Origin: Syntrophus aciditrophicus
GTDB lineage: Bacteria; Desulfobacterota; Syntrophia; Syntrophales; UBA8958
Assembly (NCBI GenBank): GCA_020718905.1
Contig: DYRD01000002.1
Location: 40,047-82,354 of the forward strand
Direction: 5' to 3'
Length of the DNA: 42,308 nucleotides
Shown here: positions 18,128 through 27,635 of the stretch, piece after piece
Layout: each line of letters starts with the position of its first letter
How positions within the stretch are numbered: the stretch's first letter is position 1
Notes under the pieces: model-generated
What the model was told of the DNA's origin: nothing
The model's database searches: none
What the model saw: only the letters and a program-made list of their open reading frames with translations
Translations under genes and position numbers: made by a program

Positions 18128-21100
18128 ATAAAAAAGCGATTGTCCCCCTTACTCTGCTTGCCTCGATCCTGGTGCTTGCCGGAATCGTGGTTTGGCTCTT
18201 CTATACCGAGACGGGGGCCCAATATCTTGTCAACCGCCTCATTCGTTTCGTTCCCGCCAAAATAGAAACCGCCGGGATTTCGGGAACCCTGGCGTCAGAG
18301 CTTGCCGTTCGTGACCTGCGGATTATTAGCATTACTGAAGGACATCGGCTTACGATCGGAAAGGCGAGCGTGCAATGGCGGCCCTGGGAACTCCCCCTGG
18401 GAAAGGTCGTGCTGGCTAAGCTGATTTTGCGGGAGGTTTCCCTTCAGGATGGTCGTCCCGATGACCCTATCGGCTTGACCTGGCCCCGATTACCGGAAGC
18501 GCTGTCATGGTTTCAGGGACGTATCGATCAGCTCGAGATCCGGGGGCTTGTCTACCGGAGCGGCAGCCGGGAGACCCTTATCCAGAAGGCCGATTGCCGA
18601 GTTGACTACTCATACGGCTTTGCCCGCATCCACGACCTGTTTATGGAAAGTATGGCCGGGAAAATGACGGGAGCCATCCAGACCCATCTGATGAGCCCCT
18701 TCCTCGTTGCCGATATCAAGATCGAACCGAAAGGGTCTTCATGGCCCATGACAGTGCTCCAGGCCCGGCTTCGGGATCCTGACCGATCAATGTATGTCAA
18801 CGGACCATTCACGGCCAAGATCTTCGACGGCCTTAAGGAGCGGTTCACTCTTAATGGCGGCGTTTCCGTCGATCGCCATGCCCTCACTTTCGCGGGCCTA
18901 TCCCTGAAGGAAAATGGACGTAAGGGCGCCGTCAAGGGCGAGGGGAAGGTCGATTTTTCCCGAGCTGTGACGTTTATCCAGGGGGTCGTGAAGGCCGAGG
19001 AGCTCGACCTCACCCGAGAGGCGGGTGTAGAATGCCGTCTTACGGGAAACCTCGACATTGCGGGTAATCTCTCTTCCTATCAGGGGCGTTTCCGCCTGCG
19101 GCCGTATTTTACTGCCGGGGATTCGGGAGAAGCCTCCGGCGTTTTTTCCGGGGATCGGGACCGGGTAAGCATCGAAGAGCTGCGCATGAACCTTGACCTT
19201 GGTAAAGGGACGATCAGCGGTCGCATGCATGTCAACTGGGAAAAGGGTCTTGCCGCTACGGCAACGCTTCACGCAAGAAAGATAGACCCTTCCCGGAAGG
19301 TGCCCGATTTGCGGGGAGAAATCAATGCCGACTTGGAAGGGTCCTTCCGCAGGCCCCCGGGGGCTTCCGTGGAGGCGGACGTGAAAGGCCGGCTTCTCGG
19401 CAGCCAGTTGATGGGTAAACAATTAACCGGGACGGTTAAAGCCCGCTGGAAAGACGAAAGCCTCAAGCTCGATGACCTGAGCTTGCAGGGAGACGGGTTC
19501 TACGTCCGCGCCCGGGGTGCTGCGCGGGACCGTATCCTCTATGAGGCGCGAGTTACAAAGCTTTCCCGCCTGCTGCCGAAGGCGGAAGGGCAATTTCAGG
19601 GCCAGGGATGGTTTCGGTTGCACAACCGCCTCCTCTCCGGAAAGCTTGTCGCTGCGGGAAAAGGGATTGCTGTTGATCGCACAACGGTCGAGTCCTTGAC
19701 GGCAGATCTTTCCCTTGCCGAGGGTGGGAACAAGGACCTCCAGGCTAGGGTGACGGCGAAAAATCTGTCCCTGTGGGAGACGAGGTGGCGGGATGCCGAG
19801 CTGAAGGTAGGAGGAACAAGGAGCCGGCACCGTGCCGAGCTGACGTTCATGGGCCCGGAAAACGGCATACGGATTCAGGCTGCCGGTTCGTACCAGCAAG
19901 CGGTCTGGACCGGAATAATCGAGGATGTCCTCTGGGACAGCAAACGCTTCGGTTCCCTGGCCATTGTCAAGCCGGCGGACATTGTGGTCACAAGGCATGC
20001 CTTTTCCCTTTCCCCCCTCCTTCTGGCCGGACGCGGAGGGGAACAATTGGAATTGGCCGCCCGTATGGATGGTCAAAAAAAACAGGAGTCCCTGTCCGCC
20101 GGATGGCAGGATTTCGAGCTTGGCCGGGTGACCTTTTTTGCCGCCGACACGGAGATGGCCGGTAAGACTACCGGGAAAATACAGGTAAACTGGCCGGGAA
20201 GGGCACGATTCCGCATGTCCGGAGCGGCGATGGTCAAGGGAGAAGTATCCCACGGGACATGGAAGCTTCCCGTTCGGGAGGGTCAGACCCGCATCCGCTG
20301 GGATGAAAGGGGCTTGGACGTGAGACAATCCCTCGACTTGGGAGCAAAGGGAAAGGTTACGGCGGTATTGTCCTCTGCGGCGCCGCCGGCCGGGGCGATG
20401 CCCGGGGAAGGAACCTTTCAGATACGCCTTGCAGATATGGATCTTCAACTTATCAAACCCTTGCTGCCGGCGTCGCTGGAGACGGAAGGCCGTCTCTCCG
20501 GGCAAGCGGACGGCCAACTGCTGCCGCAACAGCGGTTTACTATGAAGGGGCAGTCAACGGTTTCAGGGGGGGCTTGGAGGATCGCCTACCCGAAAGGGAA
20601 GGTGCAGCTTTCCCAGGAGCGTCTTGCCCTTGCCTGGAACTGGCAGGACGACGCCCTGCGGGGGACGCTGGAGGGCAAGCTCGTAAACCACGGTGAAATA
20701 CGCTCCACCTTCAGCTTGCCGATCAAGGCGCAAATCCCGCTGAAAATGGACAAAGCAGGACCTCTTGCCATTGCCGCCAAGGGAGACCTCCGAGAAAAAG
20801 GATTGCTCAGCGCCCTCTTTCCCGGAACAGTCCGAGAAACTCACGGTCAACTGGTCATGGATCTGGCCATGACCGGATCATGGCAATCTCCTGCCTATCA
20901 GGGGACGGTCCGTCTGGACCGGGCCGGAGCTTATGTCCCGGCTACGGGAATAAGCCTTGAGGATGTAAGCGCCGTAGTAAGATTCTTCCGGGACCGGATC
21001 GAGATCGAACAGGCCTCCGCCCGTTCCGGGGACGGCAGCATCAAAGGGAAGGCGACGCTCTGGTATGGAGACAGAAAAATACAGCGCATCAAGGGTTCCT

Positions 21101-22050
21101 TGGCGGGGGAGAGGTTTCAGGCCGCCTACCTTCCGGAGCTCCAAATAATAGCGAATCCCCGTCTCACTTTCGAAGGAACCACCGCGCTGCTGATCCTGCG
21201 CGGGGCTATCGATGTCCCGGAAGGGCGGTACACCGAGTCCAAAGAACCCGGTATGATCCAGACAAGCCGGGATGTCCGGGTCCTGGACAGGGGAGAAAAA
21301 AGACCCAGTCCCTCCCCCGTTGCGATGGATATTGACCTCTCCATTAGTTTGGGGGAAAAGGTTTTCATGAAAACCCGAGATATTGAAGGGAGGTTTACCG
21401 GCAAGATGACCGCTGTCGGCAGGAGGCTGGATAATCTCCGCACCCGCGGCGAGATCCACATCACCCAGGGAACTCTCTATGCGGCAGATGCCAAGCTTCC
21501 CATTGAAAGGGGCCACATCTTCTTCAAGGACAAGCCCTTTCCCCTTGCTTCCCTTGATATCCTGGCGGTAAAGACGGTCGGTGATGTTCGGGCGGGATTG
21601 CTTGTGACCGGCACCATTCGCACCCCCGTCGTAACCCTCTATTCTGTGCCCTCCATGTCGGACCAGGACGTACTCGCCCATATCGTCTTCGGTACGAGCT
21701 ATACCGGCGACAAAATCCAGGTCACGACGCTGCTGAAATCGGCAGGAATGTTTCTTGCCCAGGGAAAATCGGGGGGGCTCGAAGACAGCCTGAGAAAAAG
21801 CGCCGGTCTGGAGATCGGGGGGCTGACTTCCCCTAATCGCTCGAAGCAGGGAAGGACCGATATGACCACTTCTCTATCCCTGGTGGGCCAGTATTTGTCG
21901 CCCCAGCTCTATGTCGGTCTGGGGTGGGCCCTCTTCAGCGATGATATCCTGTATGTCATGAAATATTCCCTCACGAAACAATGGGAAGTGGAAACGAAGG
22001 CGGGAACGCAGAGCAGCATCGATCTCTTTTTCAAGATCGACTTCGATTGA
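18124..22050 (+). CDS. tamB: TamB/DUF490 translocation and assembly module
   Basis: 1308 aa with one N-terminal TM; repetitive beta-rich body; C-terminal VPSMSDQDVLAHIVFGTS...YLSPQLYVGLGWALFSDDILYVMKYSLTKQWEVETKAG. Confidence 0.92.
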   Translation: MNKKAIVPLTLLASILVLAGIVVWLFYTETGAQYLVNRLIRFVPAKIETAGISGTLASELAVRDLRIISITEGHRLTIGKASVQWRPWELPLGKVVLAKLILREVSLQDGRPDDPIGLTWPRLPEALSWFQGRIDQLEIRGLVYRSGSRETLIQKADCRVDYSYGFARIHDLFMESMAGKMTGAIQTHLMSPFLVADIKIEPKGSSWPMTVLQARLRDPDRSMYVNGPFTAKIFDGLKERFTLNGGVSVDRHALTFAGLSLKENGRKGAVKGEGKVDFSRAVTFIQGVVKAEELDLTREAGVECRLTGNLDIAGNLSSYQGRFRLRPYFTAGDSGEASGVFSGDRDRVSIEELRMNLDLGKGTISGRMHVNWEKGLAATATLHARKIDPSRKVPDLRGEINADLEGSFRRPPGASVEADVKGRLLGSQLMGKQLTGTVKARWKDESLKLDDLSLQGDGFYVRARGAARDRILYEARVTKLSRLLPKAEGQFQGQGWFRLHNRLLSGKLVAAGKGIAVDRTTVESLTADLSLAEGGNKDLQARVTAKNLSLWETRWRDAELKVGGTRSRHRAELTFMGPENGIRIQAAGSYQQAVWTGIIEDVLWDSKRFGSLAIVKPADIVVTRHAFSLSPLLLAGRGGEQLELAARMDGQKKQESLSAGWQDFELGRVTFFAADTEMAGKTTGKIQVNWPGRARFRMSGAAMVKGEVSHGTWKLPVREGQTRIRWDERGLDVRQSLDLGAKGKVTAVLSSAAPPAGAMPGEGTFQIRLADMDLQLIKPLLPASLETEGRLSGQADGQLLPQQRFTMKGQSTVSGGAWRIAYPKGKVQLSQERLALAWNWQDDALRGTLEGKLVNHGEIRSTFSLPIKAQIPLKMDKAGPLAIAAKGDLREKGLLSALFPGTVRETHGQLVMDLAMTGSWQSPAYQGTVRLDRAGAYVPATGISLEDVSAVVRFFRDRIEIEQASARSGDGSIKGKATLWYGDRKIQRIKGSLAGERFQAAYLPELQIIANPRLTFEGTTALLILRGAIDVPEGRYTESKEPGMIQTSRDVRVLDRGEKRPSPSPVAMDIDLSISLGEKVFMKTRDIEGRFTGKMTAVGRRLDNLRTRGEIHITQGTLYAADAKLPIERGHIFFKDKPFPLASLDILAVKTVGDVRAGLLVTGTIRTPVVTLYSVPSMSDQDVLAHIVFGTSYTGDKIQVTTLLKSAGMFLAQGKSGGLEDSLRKSAGLEIGGLTSPNRSKQGRTDMTTSLSLVGQYLSPQLYVGLGWALFSDDILYVMKYSLTKQWEVETKAGTQSSIDLFFKIDFD

Positions 22051-22195
22051 CGGCTTCGTAAAAGGTCCGGATGCGGCGTGGCGCTGCATCCGGACCCGTA
22101 GCAAGCACGGGGCAGGCTTGCTGCGAAGTATGTCAAGTACGCCTCATTCCTCAGTATTTGCGCGCCTTGCCTGCGGATCTTTTTACGAAGCCGTC
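22049..22195. repeat. dispersed repeat copy B (147 bp)
   Basis: GACGGCTTCGTAAAAGGTCCGGATGCGGCGT...CCTCATTCCTCAGTATTTGCGCGCCTTGCCTGCGGATCTTTTTACGAAGCCGTC; same ends as copy A plus about 48 bp internal sequence. Confidence 0.88.
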
Positions 22196-22197
22196 AA

Positions 22198-23679
22198 TTA
22201 TGGCCAACTTTTCCACTTTTTTACGGGCTCCTCTTGATTAGTTCTTTTTTTCGTTTTGATCGTTACCTCAACCGTAGGCGGTTTACCGCCCTCAAACCTG
22301 ACATTCGGCGGATAGCGGAGGACGGCTGCGAAGCTGGTCCGTTCGGCAATTTTCGAGAGATCGATGGGTTCGGTCTGAATCTTAATCTTTCCCTGGGTAG
22401 CGGCGACGCCGGGAACGATGACCCGCACTGCCGACGGGGAGGCGGATATTTCCTGGACGGCGATTCCCCGGGGAGGCTTCCCGGTAGTGGGGACGGCAAC
22501 GGGTATGGAAACGGCAACGAAACGGGAGGCCGTAATTGTAACCTCCGGGGGGATAACTGCTACTACGGTAAGACTTGATGGGGCCTTCACCATCTCCCGG
22601 GTGAGAATAATTGCCTGTTTCCCCTCACGAATATCACCTAATTTCACAGATATTTTAAGTGTTTCCGGATCAAGGAGCTGAAATGCCTGAGTGGGTCCGG
22701 AGAGGATCACTTTTGCTTCCGTAAGCTTGGGATCTTCAAGGATGTACTGGCGGGAGACGTTGAGATACTCAATGGGAATGAGGAAGTCGCGGCGGACAGA
22801 TTCTTTCTGGTAGCCGAAAACAACCCACAGGATGCATGCCAGCGCCAGGGCGATTACCTTTTCCCGGGTGTTCTTCTTGATTTCCTGCGATAAGCGCGAT
22901 GTCTTCCCTTGCTCGGGCGACATTTCCCGATAGAAGGTCTCCAATTCGTTTTGCAGGGCCGCTGCGCCGCTCAAGGCCTGAATCCTCTCGTTCCGGGCGA
23001 TAGAAATGGTGCCCCGTTCTTCCGACACGACGATGCAGAGGGCGTCGGAACGCTCGGCAAGGCCCAGGGCGGCGGTATGGCGCAGGCCCGTCGCGCCGAT
23101 CCGCTCCATATTCGTTGACAGGGGCAGGTGACAGCCGAAACGGGTGATGCGGTTCCCATAAATGATGACGGCGCCGTCGTGCCCCGGGGAGTGGGGATCG
23201 AAGATGCTTTCGAGGAGGGCCTGACTGAGCAGACCGTACAGTTTTGTGCCGCCGCTGATGTGCCTGTCCAGGGGGTCGTCTCCCCCCAGCACGATCAGGG
23301 CGCCCCTATGATTTCTCGCCAGGTTTGCCACCGTTGCCGCAAGCACTTCCGTTTCCTCATGTTGAGGGCCGGCGGATCGCGCCTGTTTATTGAGGCGACC
23401 GATAATGGCGAGGCGCTCGAAGAACCTGCGCAGGTCTTCCTGAAAAATGACAACGAGCACAAAGAGCAAGATAGCGAAGAAACCCTGAAGCACAACCGTT
23501 GTCAAGTAGAGCTGAAAGAAGCGTGCCGTGACGTAGACGGCGCTGATGCCGACCAGGACGAAACGAGAGGCCCGCTCTTTAAACCAGACGAGGAGGGCAT
23601 AGATCATCAGGGAAACAATGATGATATCAAGAACATCTTGGATTCTGAGATTATTGATTATGGAGATTATCGTCTGCAT
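22198..23679 (-). CDS. diadenylate cyclase (CdaA-like, DisA_N) fused to a YbbR/CdaR-like region
   Basis: Three N-terminal TM segments; GGTKLYGLLSQALLESIFDPHSPGHDGAVII; ERIGATGLRHTAALGLAERSDALCIVVSEERGTIS; then TM and YbbR-like repeats to 493 aa. Confidence 0.9.
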   Translation of the reverse strand: MQTIISIINNLRIQDVLDIIIVSLMIYALLVWFKERASRFVLVGISAVYVTARFFQLYLTTVVLQGFFAILLFVLVVIFQEDLRRFFERLAIIGRLNKQARSAGPQHEETEVLAATVANLARNHRGALIVLGGDDPLDRHISGGTKLYGLLSQALLESIFDPHSPGHDGAVIIYGNRITRFGCHLPLSTNMERIGATGLRHTAALGLAERSDALCIVVSEERGTISIARNERIQALSGAAALQNELETFYREMSPEQGKTSRLSQEIKKNTREKVIALALACILWVVFGYQKESVRRDFLIPIEYLNVSRQYILEDPKLTEAKVILSGPTQAFQLLDPETLKISVKLGDIREGKQAIILTREMVKAPSSLTVVAVIPPEVTITASRFVAVSIPVAVPTTGKPPRGIAVQEISASPSAVRVIVPGVAATQGKIKIQTEPIDLSKIAERTSFAAVLRYPPNVRFEGGKPPTVEVTIKTKKRTNQEEPVKKWKSWP

Positions 23680-23853
23680 CGTGATCCCTGATTGATACTA
23701 TTGTCTTTATGTGGATAAGCCGCCATGAAAGTCAAGAAGAGAGCTTGACGGCAACGGGCAGCAGACAATTCGCGGACAGCATTTCCATTGACTCGCGGAC
23801 AACTAAGGATTATAGTTTTTCAAATTTCTCTTTGGCCGGAAGGAGGGTCGTAT

Positions 23854-23976
23854 ATGAAAAAGGCGCTCCACCTTGCCATGGGCGTCCTTTTTCTACTGGT
23901 TGTTTTCTGTTCGGTGGCCTCCGCCAAGATGTTTCTCGGGGAAGGGACAATCGAGGCAAAAGAACCGTCGGGTTGA
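23854..23976 (+). CDS. short putative secreted peptide (40 aa), possibly a truncated gene
   Basis: GGAGGGTCGTATATG then MKKALHLAMGVLFLLVVFCSVASAKMFLGEGTIEAKEPSG*; RBS and signal peptide. Confidence 0.45.
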   Translation: MKKALHLAMGVLFLLVVFCSVASAKMFLGEGTIEAKEPSG

Positions 23977-24028
23977 GGCGGCGGTCGAATATCCCATCAA
24001 GAAAGATGATATCGTGTATTCTCCACCC

Positions 24029-24820
24029 ATGAGCCAAGAGAGCTTACATAACGGGATTAACCAAACGGCAGCGTTGATTGCCAAAGCCGGGAAAGTAGTC
24101 GTTTTTACGGGAGCGGGGGTCAGTACGGAGTCGGGTATTCCCGATTTCCGCAGCCCCGGAGGTCTTTGGTCCAAGTTTGACCCCGACGATTTTACCATCG
24201 AGCGCTTTCTGTACAGCCCGGAAACACGAAAAAGGCAATGGAAATCTCTGCTCGACGGAGGGATCTTTGCTCAAGCCCAGCCCAATGCCGCCCACAAGGC
24301 CATCGCCTGGCTGGAAAACATCGGAAAGCTGTCCTGTGTGATTACCCAGAATGTGGACAACCTGCACCAGAAGGCGGGTAACAGCCCCGACAAGGTACAT
24401 GAACTTCACGGCAATATGAAGTGGCTCAAGTGTCTCGATTGTTTTGAGCGATATCCGTTGGAGGACCTGCTCGCGAGATTCCGCGAGACCGAGGAGGTCC
24501 CGGGCTGCGGTCGTTGTCAGGGGATTCTGAAGCCCGATGTGATCTTTTTCGGAGAGTCCCTGCCAACCCAAACATTGAAGGATGCAACCTCTGCGGCCAG
24601 TAACTGCGATCTCCTTATCGTCATCGGTTCCTCCCTCGTCGTCTATCCGGCGGCTTACATCCCCCTCTACGCCAAGGGAGGGGGGGCAAAGCTGGTGATT
24701 ATCAATAAGGCGGAAACCTCCTATGACGCCAATGCCGATGTGGTGATCCATAGGGGCGCAGGTGCGGTGATGGATAGGATCGTAACGGTCATGCAGCAAC
24801 TGGACGCCCCATGTGCCTGA
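24029..24820 (+). CDS. cobB: NAD-dependent protein deacylase, sirtuin family
   Basis: VVVFTGAGVSTESGIPDFRSPGGLW, ITQNVDNLHQKAG, VHELHGN, four zinc cysteines, IIGSSLVVYPA-like. Confidence 0.94.
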   Translation: MSQESLHNGINQTAALIAKAGKVVVFTGAGVSTESGIPDFRSPGGLWSKFDPDDFTIERFLYSPETRKRQWKSLLDGGIFAQAQPNAAHKAIAWLENIGKLSCVITQNVDNLHQKAGNSPDKVHELHGNMKWLKCLDCFERYPLEDLLARFRETEEVPGCGRCQGILKPDVIFFGESLPTQTLKDATSAASNCDLLIVIGSSLVVYPAAYIPLYAKGGGAKLVIINKAETSYDANADVVIHRGAGAVMDRIVTVMQQLDAPCA

Positions 24821-25579
24821 TCATCCTTTCCTGGCGGACCCGCACCGATTTTCCCCTGATTCTCGCAGCCAACCGGTATGAGTTCTATGACCGGCCTTCG
24901 CTGCCGGCCGATTTCTGGCCGGACCATCCCGACATTCTGGGGGGGCGGGACCTTAAGGAAGGGGGAACCTGGCTGGGGATCACCAGAAAGGGACGCATTG
25001 CCGCCCTGACCAATTATCGTGATCCCCTTTCCATGCGAGGGAATGCTCCTTCCCGGGGCTGGCTGGTCCGGGATTTTCTTACTGGCCACGACCGGCCGGG
25101 AGACTACCTGGAACGATTCCAACTGGAGGCCCCCCGTTATAATGGTTTCAGCGTGCTTCTTGGAGACGGCTCGGGGCTGTATTATCTTTCCAATCGTGGC
25201 GGTGGAGGCGTCACCCCCCTTGCCCCCGGTATCCACGGCCTCAGCAACCACCTCCTTGACACGCCCTGGCCCAAGGTCGGGAAGGCCAGGGAGCGCTTCC
25301 GCAGCGCCATCGCCGGGAAGAACAGTCCCCCTGCTGACTGATTCCTCGCGGCCCGAAGATGGCGATCTACCCGAGACGGGGATCGGATTGGAGTGGGAAC
25401 GCATCCTGTCGTCCGTTTTCATCGCTATTCCTGTTTACGGGACCAGGTCTTCCACGGTGTTGATGATGGATCGCTTTGGCCGCGTCCTCTTCGAAGATCG
25501 ACAATTTGACGGGAATGCCGGTGCCTGTATGACTGCCCGTTTTGCGTTTGCTCTGGAGGGAAACAATGTCGAGATGTGA
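24811..25579 (+). pseudogene. NRDE/TANGO2 family protein, frameshifted
   Basis: MCLIILSWRTRTDFPLILAANRYEFYDRP...; C-part LLTDSSRPEDGDLPETGIGLEWERILSSVFIAIPVYGTRSSTVLMMDRFG continues in another frame after the C5 run near 25325-25330. Confidence 0.85.
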
Positions 25580-25997
25580 ATATCCGCAAAAACCGATCGT
25601 AGGCGTAGGCGCCATTGTCGTGAAGGAAGGGAAGGTGCTCCTCGTGAAGCGGGCCGCCCCTCCGAGCCGGGGCTTGTGGGCGATCCCCGGCGGGTCGCTG
25701 GAGCTGGGAGAAACCATCCAGAGCGGGGCGGAACGGGAAATACTTGAAGAAACGGGCATTCGGATCAGGGCGGGGACCCCGGTATATACCTTTGATTTTC
25801 TGGAATATGACGCAAAAAATCGGCTTCAGTATCATTTTGTCATTGTCGATGTGGAGGCCGAGTATGTGTCGGGAGAGATACAGGCTGCCGATGACGCCCT
25901 CGCTGCCCGCTGGTCCTCCCCGGAGGATTTGGAGGGGTTGCCTGTATCCGTAAACACTCTGAAGATTCTTAGGGCCAGGGGGTTTATTTCTTCTTGA
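25566..25997 (+). CDS. NUDIX hydrolase
   Basis: Nudix box GGSLELGETIQSGAEREILEETGI. Confidence 0.93.
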   Translation: MSRCEYPQKPIVGVGAIVVKEGKVLLVKRAAPPSRGLWAIPGGSLELGETIQSGAEREILEETGIRIRAGTPVYTFDFLEYDAKNRLQYHFVIVDVEAEYVSGEIQAADDALAARWSSPEDLEGLPVSVNTLKILRARGFISS

Positions 25998-26081
25998 AAT
26001 CCATGGGCATTTTAATTTAAGATGGCCGAGTGGAATCATGTCTTAGGGGGTCGAACGAATCATAATGATAAGGAGGTCTTT

Positions 26082-26774
26082 ATGAAGAGAATGACGGGTT
26101 ATCTGGTTATGGCAATGATTGCGGTGGCGCTAGTTATGCCTGCGGTGGCGAAAGCGACTCCGAAGGTGGAAGGGGAAATCAAGGCGGTCCTGAAAAAACA
26201 CGGCGAGCTCTATAAGGCGAGGGATCTCAAAGGGATCATGAACCTCTATGCAAAAGGACCGGAGGTCATGTCCATCGGTTCCGAGGAAGGGAAAGTCGCC
26301 ATCGGACAAGGGCAGATCAGCGCCGAATACAAGAAGTCCTTTGTGGCGATTGCCGAGCTGAAATCCATAAGCAGCAGCAATTTTAAGATGTCCGTCTCCG
26401 GAAACGTTGCCTGGGTCTATCTCCAGATCAAGGCCAGCCTGGTCTTTGCTCAGGGGGGCAAGCCGCTGGATGTCAAAGGTCACTTCACGGCGGTCTTAAA
26501 GAAAGATGGTAAACAATGGAAGTTTGTCCAGACCCATTTTTCCGAGGTTGCCAGACCGCTGGTGATCACTTTTGAAGAGATAGACGTCAACAAGGATGGC
26601 AAGATCGATTACAAGGAGATGACCGTTGTGATCCCGGGAATGACGCCGGAACAGTTCAAGTCCCTGGACAGGAATAAAGACGGCTTCATTACCAAGGATG
26701 AATACCAGGGCTACATGACGGACGAGCAGACGCAGGTCGTCTGGGCCCGTCCCCATAATATATCTTTTAGGTGA
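26082..26774 (+). CDS. secreted SnoaL/NTF2-like domain + EF-hand pair protein
   Basis: Signal peptide; NTF2-like region (HGELYKARDLKGIMNLYAKGPEVMSIGSEEGKVAIGQGQI...); EF loops DVNKDGKIDYKE and DRNKDGFITKDE. Confidence 0.82.
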   Translation: MKRMTGYLVMAMIAVALVMPAVAKATPKVEGEIKAVLKKHGELYKARDLKGIMNLYAKGPEVMSIGSEEGKVAIGQGQISAEYKKSFVAIAELKSISSSNFKMSVSGNVAWVYLQIKASLVFAQGGKPLDVKGHFTAVLKKDGKQWKFVQTHFSEVARPLVITFEEIDVNKDGKIDYKEMTVVIPGMTPEQFKSLDRNKDGFITKDEYQGYMTDEQTQVVWARPHNISFR

Positions 26775-26778
26775 CGTC

Positions 26779-27519
26779 ATGAAGGTCGTCTATCACAAGG
26801 ATTTCAACCTGTCCTACTGTTCCGATCCAGCGGCGGCCTTCGGCCGGATCGAAGGGGTGCACAAAGTCATCCGGGAGCGGGTGACCTTTGTGGGCGCCGT
26901 GCCTGCAACGGCAGAGGATATCGATGCCGTTCATACCCCGAGTCATGTCGAGATGGTACGGCGCGAAGGGATATACGACATTGCCGCCGTGGCTGCCGGC
27001 GGGGCGGTCCAAGCTGCCCAGATCGGGCTTAAGGAACCGTGCTTTGCCCTGATCCGGCCGCCCGGTCATCACGCCTCCGCGGCGAATTCCTGGGGATTCT
27101 GTTATTTCAACAATATGGCCATTGCCCTGGAGAAGCTCAAAAGAGAGGGCCTTATCAACAAAGCCCTCGTTCTCGACTTCGATCTCCATTTCGGCGATGG
27201 GACGGTAAACATCCTGGGAATTAAAGGCTATGTCAATATCTACAACCCCTCATTCTCCAGCCGCACCGACTATCTCAAGGGAGTCCGGTCCTTTCTGGAT
27301 TCGAATCCTGCCGATATTATCGGTATCTCCGCCGGATTCGACAACCATGTTGAAGACTGGGGGGGGCTTTTGACTACGGAGGATTACAAGGAGATGGGCA
27401 AGATGGTCAAGGATGCCGCCCAGAGCAATAAAAGCGGCTATTTTGCCATCCTCGAAGGGGGATACAACCACGAGGTCCTGGGACAGAACGTGATGGCCCT
27501 GATCGAAGGCATGGAGTAG
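26779..27519 (+). CDS. compact histone deacetylase-superfamily protein
   Basis: FALIRPPGHHASAANSWGFCYFNNMAIA, VLDFDLHFGDGT, GISAGFDNHVEDWGGLLTTEDY, LEGGY; 246 aa. Confidence 0.9.
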   Translation: MKVVYHKDFNLSYCSDPAAAFGRIEGVHKVIRERVTFVGAVPATAEDIDAVHTPSHVEMVRREGIYDIAAVAAGGAVQAAQIGLKEPCFALIRPPGHHASAANSWGFCYFNNMAIALEKLKREGLINKALVLDFDLHFGDGTVNILGIKGYVNIYNPSFSSRTDYLKGVRSFLDSNPADIIGISAGFDNHVEDWGGLLTTEDYKEMGKMVKDAAQSNKSGYFAILEGGYNHEVLGQNVMALIEGME

Positions 27520-27560
27520 GAGCAAGAGCAGCAAAAGCGGCACCGTAACCAAGAACAATG

Positions 27561-27602
27561 AAAGCCCGTCATGACCTTTATGGCCAGGTCATGACGGGCT
27601 TT
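27561..27602. terminator. bidirectional intrinsic terminator between convergent genes
   Basis: AAAGCCCGTCATGACCT-ttatggcc-AGGTCATGACGGGCTTT followed by T run; 17-bp perfect stem. Confidence 0.93.
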
Positions 27603-27635
27603 TTTATATGGATACTTTTGCTTCGCTCAATCCGT

